This document shows positions 11,936 through 24,350 of a stretch of DNA of 64,000 bases, piece by piece. Both the position numbers and the translations under genes were made by a program. Below the pieces are notes generated by a model that saw only the letters and a program-made list of their open reading frames with translations, did not search any database and had not been told where the DNA came from. How positions within the stretch are numbered: position 1 is the first letter of the stretch; each line of letters opens with the position of its first letter. Source of the stretch: Ischnura elegans (taxonomy: Eukaryota > Arthropoda > Insecta > Odonata > Coenagrionidae); NCBI RefSeq assembly GCF_921293095.1, contig NC_060247.1, positions 109,387,111-109,451,110 of the forward strand, in the 5' to 3' direction.

Positions 11936-12124
11936 CATCAACGGTATTTAAATTCCAAACGTTACAAAAATTAAACATCAACAGTGTTTCAATGACAAAC
12001 GTTGCATAAATTAAAAATCAACAGTATTTAAATATTAAACGTTACAAAAATTAATCATCAACAGTATTTAAATATCGAAACTTACAATTATTAAACATCA
12101 ACAGTATTTTAATGACAAAAATCA
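11936..12124. repeat. 40-bp minisatellite, about 4.7 units
   Basis: Units start at 11936, 11976, 12016, 12056 and 12096, exactly 40 bases apart. Each begins CATCAACAGTATTTAAAT with ACGTTACAAAAATTAA later in the unit. Confidence 0.9.
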
Positions 12125-12347
12125 CACCGCCAACCCTTTTTCCGTCGCTTTTTTCCGTCATTTTCCATATTTTCAGCTGCCATTCCATTAAAAGCCAAGC
12201 GTGGCGTTACAGTGTCCGTTTGCGACCGTGTGTTCTGATTGGCTGAAGATATCGTGAAACGGTCATTTTTTCCGCCATCATTGGAGCGATCGCTGGAGCC
12301 GTCCCTAGGAAGGGATGGAAAAAATGATCGAGTAATTCAGGCCTGAG

Positions 12348-12655
12348 AACAGGGGCCTTCATCCTTTTTTAATGCAAGGGCCAAAAATCGATTTCACATC
12401 GTCCGGAGGGCCACAATGCTCCACGTCACTTTACCACCACATCAAAAAAATAAAAAATAAAATATTTCAAAGTGTAATTATCTTTGTTGGTTAAAAAGTT
12501 CAATCAATCAATGCGATTTTTGACATTATTTGTTTTTGAGGAGAGTGTCAATATATATTTTACATAGCATGGCCCGAGTCTTTTAGATTTCTATAGTATC
12601 TAAGGGCCGCAAGAAATTAGCCTATGGGCTGCCTGCGGCCCGGGGGGTACTGGTA
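12348..12655. mobile_element. hAT-like MITE relic
   Basis: Opens CAGGGGCCTTCATCCTTTTT with GGGCC motifs and closes with CTGCGGCCCGGGGGGTACTG, the pattern of small hAT-type elements with GGGCC-rich inverted ends. Confidence 0.45.
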
Positions 12656-15282
12656 GAAAATTCTTGCTGCAGAAGCTCTGGGTGCTCGACCGGGAAAGTA
12701 GCAGAGTGGACGGTTGCCGTCCGGAGAAGCCGTGACGTCTGAACGAGGCGTGTAATGGACGAGCCCCCGCTGTGAGCCAACCAAGACCTCTCACTCCGCC
12801 CTCTCCATCAAATACGCTCATCCCACGTTCGCAGTGCGCTCGTCTTTTCACTGCCACGCTTACAGCGAGCGGCCTTCTCTTCTTTCTCTAAAATCTCCCC
12901 CAGCATCCCTCCGAACCATTTTTTTTTCATCCACATGCCTCCAGGGTTTTGACGCATGTTTTTTTATTTTACGTTCTCACGCCTGTAGCTACCACAGTGC
13001 CTTCTCCACAGGCGGTCCGCACGTTCACACCATCCAAGTTTTTCTCTCGGACACCTCTCGAGTGGATCACTGCTCAACGGTACTCCCGTCTATGTTCTGG
13101 TCCCTAATCTTCTCCATCCGTAGCGTGTGCACAGAGCATTTATCCCGCTTATAGTGGGCCAATTATCCATGATCGATTCTCATAAACTCAGCACCTACCC
13201 TCAGATACGGTAGTGCGAGTCACAAAAGAGTGAAAGTGAAGAGCGAAAAGAGAATTAGGAAGATTAAGGAAGAAAAAGGCTAAGTAAGGACTTCTAATCA
13301 AGCTCTTGAAATGCCCCGAGGAAAATAACGTGTGAACAAGTCCCATTTATGTAGGTGTATTAATATTTGCATACATATACCCCTTCTCATGAAGAGTGGC
13401 TGCAGCTTTAAAAAAATTAATTATGCCTCAATACTTGGGCATATTTTCATTTTTAATGATGATATCCAAGAAAATATTGATACAAAGTTTGTAAAAAATA
13501 GAACATAGTTCCACAATGGTTCTCAGGGTTTTAGGAGCTCAATTCTGGGTGGTACGAAAACAGAGGAACAAATGCCTTGACAACATTCTTTTTTCCATTG
13601 AATTGAATTCCTTAAAATTAAGATGTCGCATCACCTCCACTCAACCGGTCTTTTTTCGTGACTTACCTCTCTCGTAAAACTTAGTGTTATTATGTTTTAA
13701 GTTTCAGGATAAATAAGTAGACCCCTGCATACATTTGTCTGCATCTCAAATTGGAAAATTTAGTCTTGGTATTTTCTCGAATGTAACATTTTTAAATGTG
13801 AAAAACATCAAAATTAAGTTTAAGTTTTATTCTATGCATCCTGATAACTTGAAGATGACATAGCCAGTCATAAAAAAGCAGTTGTGATTTTCAATGCCTT
13901 TTTTGAGCCCTCAAGTGGTTAATCATCAAATCCCATCCGTCAATACTGCATGTGCTTGTAAAGCAGGGAGATTATTTTTCATAAAGTTTCCGTGTCAAAA
14001 TTGAAAGCCAATATTAAATTTCCACACAAATTTAATTTTTTCACTGGTATCGGCTCCCAGTGACAACATCAAGGAGACATATTCGAAGGCTTTGAAGCCG
14101 AAACCTTTTTCGGCTTATAAATTAAATGTACATGGAAATCTGCCATAAGTTTCTATTACCTATTGGCTTGGACATGACCAAATTCCTTAAAGGTAAGCCT
14201 CATACGCTAATATTCATGAAGTCTTTTCGGGTTTTAATTGCGCCCTTAGTTTTTCGTCGTACACTCGCAAATTCTGGCTCGCGAAAGTTCAAAATAATGG
14301 GCACAGGTTGAGTAACTCGATTTCATTTTAACAACGAAATAATTATCATGGTATTTCGATGGAAACCTGAACATATTATGTAAATAATTAGAGAAGCGAA
14401 CATTTTGGAATGATCAGGACACGAAAAACTACTCTTATGAAGTTCAACGAGATGCTAGATAATGTCTACTCGTTAAGACTGAAAATTAAAACGATAAGGC
14501 TATTGTTGTGACCATATTGGTCCTTATGTAGAGAATAATTTTAAAATGTCTTCGAGGCTGTGGAAAATATATCCAAGTGATTTGTTTTGTACATTTTTAA
14601 TTTAGTTGGGCTAAGGCTACTCAACGGGTACCGCGGTAAGGTTTCGCCTCATGCTCGGACTTAATGAATGACTACCGTTCTTCATTGACAGTCATTAAGC
14701 CCGTTGTCAAACGGGTATTACCAATAAACAATAAATGGGCATATTCCTCGGATTACTCTACGGTCTATTCTATTGCTATCGATTCCTAGAGTCCTCGATT
14801 TCCCAGGAAGCTGTTGGATACTTGACTGGTCAATGACCAGTGGTCATGGTTTCAGAAGAGGCAAGTTTTTTTTTCAAAATATTAGAATCTAGGCTTGTTT
14901 GTCATTCAAAATTAGAGTCTTTCCTTATTACCCATATTATTGATGTTACATCCGCCATGTTGTAACGTGAAGCCACCCGAACTCAGTTTAAAATCACTGA
15001 AACTAAGTTGTGATAAACAAAAAGGTATCATATCAATAGAAGATAGCATTCTTTTATCCCATTTAAAATTTATGATTGCATCAGCAGGCGTTTCTCATAT
15101 AGTTTTGTTATGTTTGCACGCCTGTATCTAGAAAAAGGCGAACATACATGGGAAATTACGTTCTGTTCATTGATGGCCAATTACATTTGAACATCGTTGC
15201 AGTGTTCCTCGTATCTACCTCGGAAAACGTCATTTTATAATGTTGTCCACACTTTTCGATTTCAGCCACCTGTACAGAGGTT
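12656..15282. other. Intergenic, no feature recognised
   Basis: No exon, RNA gene or clear repeat. The short inverted similarity near 14620-14720 (ACGGGTA and its surroundings) is too weak to call. Confidence 0.4.
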
Positions 15283-15440
15283 AGTTTGGATTGGTGTGGG
15301 TGGAGATCACTACGAACTAAGTTACAGGCGTGTCAGCTATTCATATTCAAGATGGAGGGGGTATTTCCTTCCCCTGTGCCATCTAGCTCCTCCAGGTGTT
15401 TAGTTTGAGAGTTTCCGCCGGCTTCACTCTGGATTAAACC
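15283..15440 (+). mobile_element. SINE-like repeat (family 2), copy 1
   Basis: GTTTGGATTGGTGTGGGTGG and later TTTCCTTCCCCTGTGCCA and CTTCACTCTGGA match the copy at 45600-45800 in the same order, diverged. Confidence 0.45.
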
Positions 15441-16230
15441 CAGGACTATTTTATCCCAACGCTCTATTCTTACTAGCATGCCTAAAAATAACCACTTATA
15501 ATCTGAAGCCAGATATATGGCATTCATTTTTCTGCTCAGCCAACATAAAAGAGCTTTTTAAAAGGAATAATTGAGGAAAGATAAATTTTTCTTCCATCCA
15601 TTTTTTTCCAATGCGAGTTTATTGAAGACCCATATGTGCTAGCTTTGTTAGATAGCAACACGTTTGAGCTGCAATCATAGAGATCGGAGGAGGTTGATGA
15701 TTTTTTTTCGAAAGGTCATATTATGCATTCCATTTCCGTGGCGTGCACTGTGTGGTGTATTCACTCCACGTGGATATCAGCAACCGTGCTGGAGCCAGAA
15801 AGGGAAAATTCCATTTGAATGGAAAGCGGCCGAGGAAGCCAGGGAACTGGCTCCCGCTTGGAATAGCGAACTTTCCACCATTCTGAATGCGAGCGCGATT
15901 TTGTCGGCTTTCCGCCTCACAACGCAGCAAACACTTTGGCCATTCTCGGAAACAAATGCGGAGAGGATGAAGATTTGGACCTGTTATTTTCCAAAAATGA
16001 GAAGTTTCCGAAACAACTCTTGTGTATTTTTTTCACACAATTGATGAACGCGTGTCATTTATCTTGAGAATGAGCTTTGAACTTTTTCATCCTTTGACAA
16101 TTTTTACCATTGTCCGCGAAATTCGCAATTAGTGGGAGGGAATCTCGGTAAGAATACATATATACGCATGGCATAAATCTAGTGTAATTCTATTTTATTA
16201 GGTTATGTATATTATATTTTTTAATAGGAG
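15441..16230. other. Intergenic, no feature recognised
   Basis: An open frame of 126 codons (15664-16044) has no recognisable product and ordinary base composition. Confidence 0.4.
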
Positions 16231-16234
16231 GTTA

Positions 16235-16345
16235 GGGATGTGCGAATAATCAAAATTTCGAGGCGAGTCGAGTAGTTGATACTCGACTCGAGTGTTTCGA
16301 GTAGTATTAAGAATGTCGAGTCGAGTAGTTTCGGTTACAGAGATA
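16235..16345. repeat. TCGAGTCGAGTA-rich repeat
   Basis: Starts AGGGATGTGCGAATAATC and carries several CGAGTCGAGTA motifs. A related block begins AGGGATATGCGAGTCGAG near 29188, with further related motifs at about 28845-28900. Confidence 0.5.
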
Positions 16346-16554
16346 TAACCGAAACAATGTTTGCGTAACATAACCCACAAATTTGTTATTCCCATCTAAA
16401 GTTCATGTCAGTGGTACAATTTACGAACCTGTGGGTAGCTTTGGGTGTCTCACCTACGAGAGTTTTGTAAAGATTGATCTCATTTGAGATATGTGGAGAA
16501 TGTTTTTCCTCAATTTCGATAGCTCTTCCTATGTATAGAAGACATAATTAATAA

Positions 16555-16665
16555 TGGACGGGTGGATTGAAGTTTCACGGGATTTCAACGGGATTAGTTC
16601 CTCCATTGTGGTCAATGTCTCGATGCTTGGCTCTTGAATCTTCCTCAGGGCAGAAGAAATTTTTC
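16555..16665 (-). mobile_element. Penelope-like end, copy 1 of a dispersed pair
   Basis: Matches 17585-17705 in the same orientation. The minus strand reads CCTGAGGAAGATTCAAGAGC, then CATCGAGACATTGACCACAA, a degenerate hammerhead-like core followed by a conserved tail. Confidence 0.5.
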
Positions 16666-17584
16666 TAGAAGTTGGTATCTTTCAGAAATGAGCGGATTCT
16701 GGGGTGTTTTTTTTTCAATTTTCCCAAGGAGCTAGTTGTCTAGCTAGATGGCCGCCAATGTCTCCACATCTTAGGTGAAACTGTTTTCGTCGTTAAATGT
16801 GCCGAAATGGTGGATCAAGTTATTAAATGTAATAATAATTTTTGTTCACTAATGATGAGAATTCGCTTCCCGGCACCGATAATTGGCTTTCTTCCATCTT
16901 CCTTTCAAGACTAAATGTCGTGACATATTTACCCACCACCTTCACTCATACCTCCAGAAGTGAGAGTTTTTTCTTCATCTGCCTTCATTGAACACCCGAT
17001 TTCGTTATTTTCACGTTAAAATTACGCACAAGTTCTTTTTGACCCTCACTGCTGTGTTCAGGCTTTTGTGCTTTGATTTTCACAAAATTAGTGTTTTATG
17101 TCATGGGACACGCATGCCCCATGTTTTACGTCCCAGACTGTATCTCAGAAACGATTAAAGAGATCGTTTTCATGTAAATGTTATTAGAAATCTACGCATT
17201 AATGTTCGCCTAAAAATGTGTTTTTTTTTGTTGTACAATCTAATGGCTGCAATCTTTATGGACCTTAAAAGGTTAACTTCGTTCGATACGAATGTGCTAG
17301 CAATTCATGGGGAGAGGAGGAAACTCTTTTATCACAGAGTGCATTTAAACAAAATGCGGACGTGGGGTGACTGCCATTGCCATGACATATTCCTCTCCGT
17401 GTGAGGTGGTGAGATCGATGGCCGGGGGTGGAAGGGATGGGGTTGTTGTGCCGCGTGGGGCGGCCGATCCGTTTAAGGAAATCGCCACGCCACGACGCAA
17501 ATCAATAGCCAGCGAGCCGATTCTGCGGTGACTCCGCTCTGCTACAACTCTGCAAAGCGATGGACGAGGTTGGAGGTGCGAAAT
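16666..17584. other. Intergenic, no feature recognised
   Basis: Nothing supportable. Confidence 0.4.
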
Positions 17585-17705
17585 ACTCGGGTGGAAGGAA
17601 TGAAGTTTTCAAAGGATTTCAACCCGGTTGGTTCCTTCATTGTGGTCAACGTTTCGACGCTTGACTCTAGAATATTCCTTAGGGCCGAAAAAATTCCTTA
17701 GGACC
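17585..17705 (-). mobile_element. Penelope-like end, copy 2 of a dispersed pair
   Basis: The minus strand reads CTAAGGAATATTCTAGAGTC, then GCGTCGAAACGTTGACCACA, paralleling 16555-16665. The GAAAC plus GTTGAC part is better preserved here. Confidence 0.5.
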
Positions 17706-19907
17706 ACCTCTCCCACTCGCTCGATCTTTTTCCCTGTCCTATTATACGAGTAATCGCTGAGGGAAGAGGAAGATTAAAAGGTTTGATTGCTTTCGAGTTG
17801 TGTGGAGAATGGAGAAGGATGGTGAAGCAGAAGTGAGCAAAGATGAAGAATATTTCTTGGTGGAGAAAATTTCTTGGTGGGATGCGGAGGACACAGAGAG
17901 TTTGAAGAGGGTGGAAAGCGGGTAGGGAATGTTAAAATTCGTGTTAGAGGGAACATGTTGCTTGATAGGATTAACATTCTGATCCATTTCAAATCTTCTC
18001 TCCTAAAAAATTACGAAAAAGGCTTTCAATAATCAATGGTGGCTTTAGGGGGGGGGGGGGATGGGGAATCGGTGACGCGGCCAGCTCTTGAGGTAGGTAT
18101 CATTAAGGTAGCTCTTCAATGTAATTCTTAATTCCATCGTCTCCGCAAATGTTTTAATGCAATCAATTGGAGAATAGCTGTAAGCGACTCGTCTTTAAGA
18201 AGTCACATTAACACTGAAAGGCATTGCATACCACCAAGGTGCTGTGGAAAGTAAGCTGATCGCCCTTCCACAAAAGCAACGTCCTTAATCCGCCCCTTCC
18301 ATTAATCATCTTGCGTGTCCCTCAAAATGGCTAATTAAAAATGATCGAATATCATTTAAAGGTTGTTAAATTAATATTTATTCGTAAAATGTTACGAAAT
18401 TGGGTCATCATTAACTTCAGAATGGGTTAAAAACATTTCAAGAGCTGTTATCAGTGGCCTAATGCCATGAATAAGGAAGATTTTTTATCTGCAGACAATT
18501 AAAAAATACTCATTGAGATATTGAACTAAGAGTTTTTGGAGCTATGACCCCATAAAAATGCAAATTAGAGAGATGATAAATGATAGATTTTCACATATGA
18601 TTAAGGCATTTTAGGCTTTCTGCATCAACATTTCCAAAATATGATTTGTGCTCCAAAAGTATTTTTTCTCACATAGGGATTCTACTTCACACCTATTTTT
18701 CTCACGTCGCGACGTCGGAGGAGTTTTCGTACTTAAAGAAAAGGAGTCTTCAGGAACAACAGGCTCAACAAACGAGATTCTAAGCGCCTTCCCAATGATA
18801 TCAATGTCAAAATGAAAAAAACGCGCCGTTGCGGTAACACCACCTTGAAGTATTTGTGGCGCCGCAAAAAGGATTTAAAATCTAGGTTGTCGTTTAAGCG
18901 TATAAGGAAAAAAAGTCGAAGCTGCTCTAACTTCCTCAGCTTGAGAACTCGGCGCAATCCATTTCTCGTTACAAATATTCAAAAACAAGAAATGATTAGA
19001 TTTATTCGATAAGATTAAATATATCCTATAACTAAAAATGACACAAGTGGTCAATAGAAGGGTCACTTAGTCAGAAATAGCTATCATAGATATTATTTCT
19101 TCATGATTGCCTAGAGTTCCAAATTCTGTGCATTTTTAGGTGATGCAGTGGGCATATTTCAATAAAATTTACAAATAGGATGCTATTTTAAGATAATCTT
19201 ATTTCCTTGTGTAGCATTGTAATTTTTTGTATGGAACAGTGAAAAAATCTGTTGGAAATGCCTACTGACTGTTAATTCATCATTATGTGAGACAATATTT
19301 ATGTATCCATTTGTCGTTTTACAAAGTCAAAGACAAATTCCTAAAAAAAATCAGTATCATTATTACATCATATAAGAAAAAGACGACGATAGTCTGAAAG
19401 AAGATTGAACCCGTTTTTTAACTCGAAATATTTCCATTAAGTACAGTTGAAACCAGATCAGCTGAGTTTTTTCTTAGCCCTTGATTCCCTGGTATTCATT
19501 AAATCCTGGAGTCGCCGCATCATCTCAGACTTCATGGTTGGACTAGGAACAATATTAATTTTTACGAGAATAAAGACAATTTTTGTGCGCTTTTGATACC
19601 AGGAGTTAATGGAATACTTTTTCATATATTTAAAATGATGATGAATTACCAAAATCTGTCGGTTGTTTCATAGTGCTTCCTTCCTCCACGGTATATTATT
19701 CGCATCCAAACTCGCATTGGTTTGCTGAAAACAACGATCTTTATATTAGAAGTACTAGCTTCCAAGGCTATTTTCATTCATTGCATACTAATTCATCTCT
19801 CCTGCCAAACAAGGTATTCCACAAGGATGTCCTTAGTAGCAGCTATCTGGCAATCGACGACCTCTTTTCTGATAGAAGACGCTCAGCAACCGAGCGCGTT
19901 AACAATT
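17706..19907. other. Intergenic; possible LINE debris at 17775-17990
   Basis: A plus-strand stretch translates with stops to LIAFELCGEWRRMVK, faintly like the AFEMWxWRRM block of RTE-type reverse transcriptases. Otherwise nothing supportable. Confidence 0.25.
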
Positions 19908-20103
19908 TAAAATTTATTTTTAAAAACATTATATTCATCACCCCAAAAATAGCATTAGTAGGCCTTTACATCTGGAGGACAAAAAAATAACAACGGACTA
20001 TCACAGACCGCCTCGCCTTGGATAGGTGCAACGGGTGCAACCTACTCGGGCGGGACTGGAACCCGCGACCCTCGGTTTGGCAGGTAAGGATTTTGTGCCG
20101 CCG
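19908..20103 (-). mobile_element. tRNA-derived SINE (family 1), minus-strand copy
   Basis: Minus strand: GGGTCGCGGGTTCCAGTCCC B-box region, then AGGCCTACTAATGCTATTTT and GGGGTGATGAATATAATG, matching the body of the copies at 4212 and 23812. Confidence 0.7.
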
Positions 20104-20565
20104 CCATGAAGCCCCAATTGAAATATTTTCCCAATTTGAAGGCAGTAAATAAATTAAAAATAAAATTAAGAATCACTCGATGCATGCAATCACACATTTA
20201 TCTATGTGAAGCAGCACATTTTCTTTTTTTAGGGCATGGCGTTATACTTCTCCCTATCTCAATTACTTGCACCCGTACTACAATGACGTCCGTTCGCGTG
20301 ACTGCTTAGGAAGTTATTTTCCCCATGCGGTACTTTTTTCAATTACTTAGCTCTGAAACCATTGATTTTCGTATCTGTTTTACGTCGTTTATACGGGTCA
20401 AATGATAGGCTTATATGGGTATTCAAGAAAAATATTCATGAATAAAAATTATCCTGCTTAGCTATTGAACACGAGAAAAACGGAGTGATGACACAAAAAT
20501 CTCTACAGTAACGTTTGGTAACGTGTCTCCAGTCGGTGGAGTTGTAGATTGGGTTGCGCATTTAA
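20104..20565. other. Intergenic, no feature recognised
   Basis: Nothing supportable. Confidence 0.4.
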
Positions 20566-20870
20566 GTGCTATGCCTTCGATTGGTCAGTGGCAGCGGCTC
20601 GATAGAATTGTCCCCGCCCCCTCAATATCCACTCCCCCTTTATCCTCCGCCCCCCCACCTCCTTCCCCTACTTAACTTCCTGCATACCCCTCCCCTTCAA
20701 CTCGCGCGTGCGCCTTGCTTCCCTCCCCCTCCCCCCGCCCACATTCCCCATCCCACTGATTCAAAACGAACCGACTCACCCCCATACCCCTCTGACTCGT
20801 TCGCCAACCTTTTCATCACCCTTCCTGCCTCTCACACCGCCATTCCCTAGACCCTTTCCCTGTACTTAAG
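20566..20870. repeat. C-rich low-complexity block
   Basis: CCCCCTCC-type pyrimidine runs over about 260 bases. The Pro-rich translation is compositional. Confidence 0.55.
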
Positions 20871-20993
20871 CAGGGGAATGAGTGGGGTACGGTGTAGGGG
20901 TTGTGACGGAAAAAATTGCAGGTCCCTCATTGGTCAGACGTGTAAAATAGGTTCATCCCCATTGTTCTACCAACCTATTCCTACCATGGAATA

Positions 20994-21553
20994 GAGTTGT
21001 CTCCTTCATCAAAGAAAACGAAAGGCATTGATTGCGATTCGTTACCCACCATTAGTGTATTCATAATATAAGAAAAATTTGGTTTTAGGATTCCCAGTTT
21101 ATACGAATGTTAATGGTCAATTTTAACTTCATTTGAAAAAGGCCAGATTGGCGGCCATGCGATGCTACTCCACGTGGCGTCACAGGGACTTAGATGCTAT
21201 ACGAGTAGTCAGGAGTTTTACATCGTCTGAGATTACCAGTGCATGCATGTGGCACAGAGATCAGGGAAACATCTCCTAACATCACTTATTATATTATTAC
21301 CCATGATCGGAAAGTTTCCTTCATTTCATAGGGTATTAATAATCCTTATTTAAGCCAAGCGCATGGTAGGTACTCAGCTACCTGCTAGCTGCCTGCATCG
21401 TATCGGCGCTCATAGCCTCGCAACAAGGTGGCCTCACACAGCGGCCGCCGGAACCAGAATGACATCACAGGGGCTTTTCCCAGCATTCATACTTGTTCCG
21501 TCGCGTTTTCGCGCGCTTGAAAATTTTCACTTTTCATTTAATCGCGAAAAATA
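20994..21553 (-). repeat. Dispersed repeat, copy B (inverse of 1446-2026)
   Basis: Reverse complement matches copy A over its whole length with many substitutions and small indels. Landmarks here are AGGCATTGATTGCGATTCGT, TGCTACTCCACGTGGCGTCA and TCCTTATTTAAGCCAAGCGC. Confidence 0.75.
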
Positions 21554-23040
21554 GATATCGTCATTAAATAATTTAAAAGCCTGAATTACGTACAGGAGTA
21601 ATAATCTTTCGATTTAGGCAATTTAAAAAGAATTTAAACGACGCTATTCTATTGCGGGTAGGGCCGGCGCACCAAGTGTCGTGTATACTAATATGGGGTT
21701 GAAAACATTAGTAAGCATTCGCGTAATTCATTAGTTACGGAAATGTCAGTTAACTGTATTGGTTCTGGATATGATGAGCGCAGGGATTGTGACACAAGAA
21801 AATCGACGAGATGTCATTTTAAAGTTAGGAAAGATGGGAGGATTCATAATAGTAGATAATTTTTTATGATGAAGATTAATTTTCCTTATGTATTAAAATA
21901 TTTATTTTTAGGTTTTATTCTCGCGTTAGCTTGTTTTTAGCGGAAGGATTAGTGCTCCATCTACACTGGAATGGGTTAGATAAATGATTTTAAAATTTAA
22001 AAATGTATCCTGTTTGTAATTTTTTACTTGCCAATGCAGCATTGCAACTTACTTGTTCATTGCGGATCCTTGAGTAGTTTGATGTGGAGTTACGATCTAG
22101 TTATTACCAGCGTAAATGGAGGTAGACATCACTTTTCGCAATGCCAGTTTTATTGATATATAAATAGTGCTGAACGCGGGTGAATAGATTTTATGTTGTC
22201 ACTCCGTATTACTAGTATTAAGAATTATAACTTTCACTGCTTTGCGTAAAATATTAAATAATCAAATGAATCAAGTATGGTGGGCCCTAAAGGTGAACCT
22301 GCAGTAAGGCTACCATCAGTTTCGCCATGTAGCCCAACAAGCTATAACAAAGTGCAGCAAAAATTAACGGGAATATGTATACTTTGATATACACTTGAAG
22401 TATTAATATGAGAAAATGATGATAATAAGTACATATTTATTCTGGAGTAAATACATTAAGAAAAAGAATTGCTTAGGGAAAGATTAAAAAATAAATAAAT
22501 TAACATAATCGGCAAATTCTTCGTATATTACATGTGACCACAAAAATTCCATATTTGACACCAAAAAATTTAAGAATTAAAGAAATACAATCATCTTTAT
22601 TGAACTTACTTTTCATCAATTCGAAAAGAAGGGTGATTTTTCATTCCTTTTTTTAAACACCCGTAAAATTTTTCCTCGTGGGCCATTTCCCCTCTTACAC
22701 TGCTTCTGTTTTTCTTTACTCCTTTTGTTCCGCTGAAAATATCTTACTCCTTCACTTCCGTTGGTGAATTCCAAAAGATTCACCTCATTTCCTTGTACTA
22801 TGGTCTTGATTCCTAAGAAGCTGAGTAACGTACGTGACGTAAGGGCTTGCTCAGAACTGTTAATTCTCATATTCATCCTGTCACAATATTTCTTTAAGTG
22901 AGTGGCTTTAAATATTGGTGATAATATTTCTTCTTGTCATCTTCTTGCAATTTTCCTTTGGTTTTCTGTCGAATTAAAGTGAAGCATCCCGTTTTGTTCT
23001 TGGTAGATTAAAAAACAACAAATTTTTTCCATTTTTAATA
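21554..23040. other. Intergenic, no feature recognised
   Basis: AT-rich. An 86-codon minus frame (22616-22876) has no recognisable product. Confidence 0.4.
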
Positions 23041-23044
23041 CTAA

Positions 23045-23260
23045 GCTCAGGCCGCCCACAGGAGGGCTTCGTGGTGTATGCCAATGGAGAAAAGTTCAGG
23101 TGGAGTAAAGGAGTGTTGCTCCTGAAATGTCCTCCACACAGTAGTCAAGGGAAGGGTCTCAGAAAATTCTCTGCCATCGCCGGGGCTTGAACCCGAGTCC
23201 ATGGGGTGGGGGGAAGGCAACACACCAGCCACCACACCAACCCAATCCCCTGAAATGAAT
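23045..23260 (-). mobile_element. tRNA-derived SINE, minus strand
   Basis: Minus strand: GGTTGGTGTGGTGGCTGGTG as A-box side, then ACTCGGGTTCAAGCCCCGGC as B box, with a body reaching CCTCCTGTGGGCGGCCTGAG near 23050. Confidence 0.65.
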
Positions 23261-23811
23261 AACGATATCATATTTTGAATATTTAACATGTATTATAAAG
23301 AAGTGCGATGTTCCGTAGAGTATGCATGTATGTATATGTACATATATTTCTATGTGATCATGGGCATGTCGGTATTCAAAAAGAAATTCCAGTAAAGGTA
23401 TACCCTTGGTCCAATTCGAAGAATCTTCATGTGTACCGCGCAAGTATGTAATCAACGTGTTGACCTACTCATGACTATCTCAATGTCAACTCGTTTTGAC
23501 TAAATTTATAATTCATATTAAAGGCGATGGGAGTTGACACGGGGTTTTGCACTAGAAGAAAATGAATCATAATTTTCGTTCAAACGATATCTGATTATCT
23601 GATATATCTGATTTTCCCTTCCATCCTTCTACCGGCGAGGGCCTAAACCAACTCCGCCCACAGTGTCGTGGCAAAGAGGGGGCACAGGAGGCAATTGCCC
23701 CCGCCAAAACCAATTAATTTTAGCGGAAAAATATTAACCTATAAAACAAAGTTATTCTTCCCCACCAATACCAGGAAGCAAAACTTATAAAGTGCCAAAA
23801 TAGCAACGAAT
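23261..23811. other. Intergenic with transposon-end-like debris near 23660-23710
   Basis: CAGTGTCGTGGCAAAGAGGG followed by G/C-run motifs; no limits can be set. Confidence 0.3.
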
Positions 23812-23995
23812 TTGCCGGCCTCGCTGGCGGTGGGGAACAGTCCTCGCCTGCCACACTAAAGGTCACCGGTTCGAGTTCCGCCTGGGTAGGTATCACCTAA
23901 CTACATAGGGCATGGTTGTTTGGGATTATTGCCCTATGTAAAGGCCGAATAGTGCTGTTTTCGGTGTGATGACAATAAATAAAATAAAAAATGTA
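23812..23995 (+). mobile_element. tRNA-derived SINE (family 1), plus-strand copy
   Basis: GGGGAACAGTCCTCGCCTGC and CACCGGTTCGAGTTCCGCCT (B box), then AGGCCGAATAGTGCTGTTTT, CGGTGTGATGACAATAAATA and an AAATAAAA tail. Confidence 0.8.
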
Positions 23996-24019
23996 ATTTC
24001 TATAGATAAAAATGTTAAC

Positions 24020-24350
24020 TTTTTCCATAGGGGAGCTCCAAACCCCTGTCCCACCGGGTTGTACCACCTCCCCCAACACATCTTGCTGGCTACGACCCTG
24101 TCCTCCCGCACTACCCACACCCCCATTTCCCAGCAGCTTGCGGATTTGAGCACTGGCGTTAACGTCTCCATTAGACCCCTTTCGCTCCGCTGTCGTCCGC
24201 CTGCAAAAACTTCCCGCTGTCTCCACATCGCGGCGGGAGGTACGCGGTCGGCGGAAAAGAAAACACGAGCGGTAAGCGCGGCCTCTGGAAGTGGTGTGGG
24301 GTGCGGGTGGGGAAACCCATGCATGTCGTAGAGGAAGGAAGAGGGGGGGG
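24020..24350. other. GC-rich block
   Basis: Open on both strands for about 120-150 codons because of composition. No recognisable product. Confidence 0.35.

Noticed and set aside
15664..16044. 126-codon plus-strand open frame
   Set aside because: No recognisable protein, no splice or promoter context, and length within chance expectation for 64 kb.
17775..17990. LINE-like AFELCGEWRRM translation on the plus strand
   Set aside because: The similarity rests on a short motif with stops around it; too weak for a separate call.
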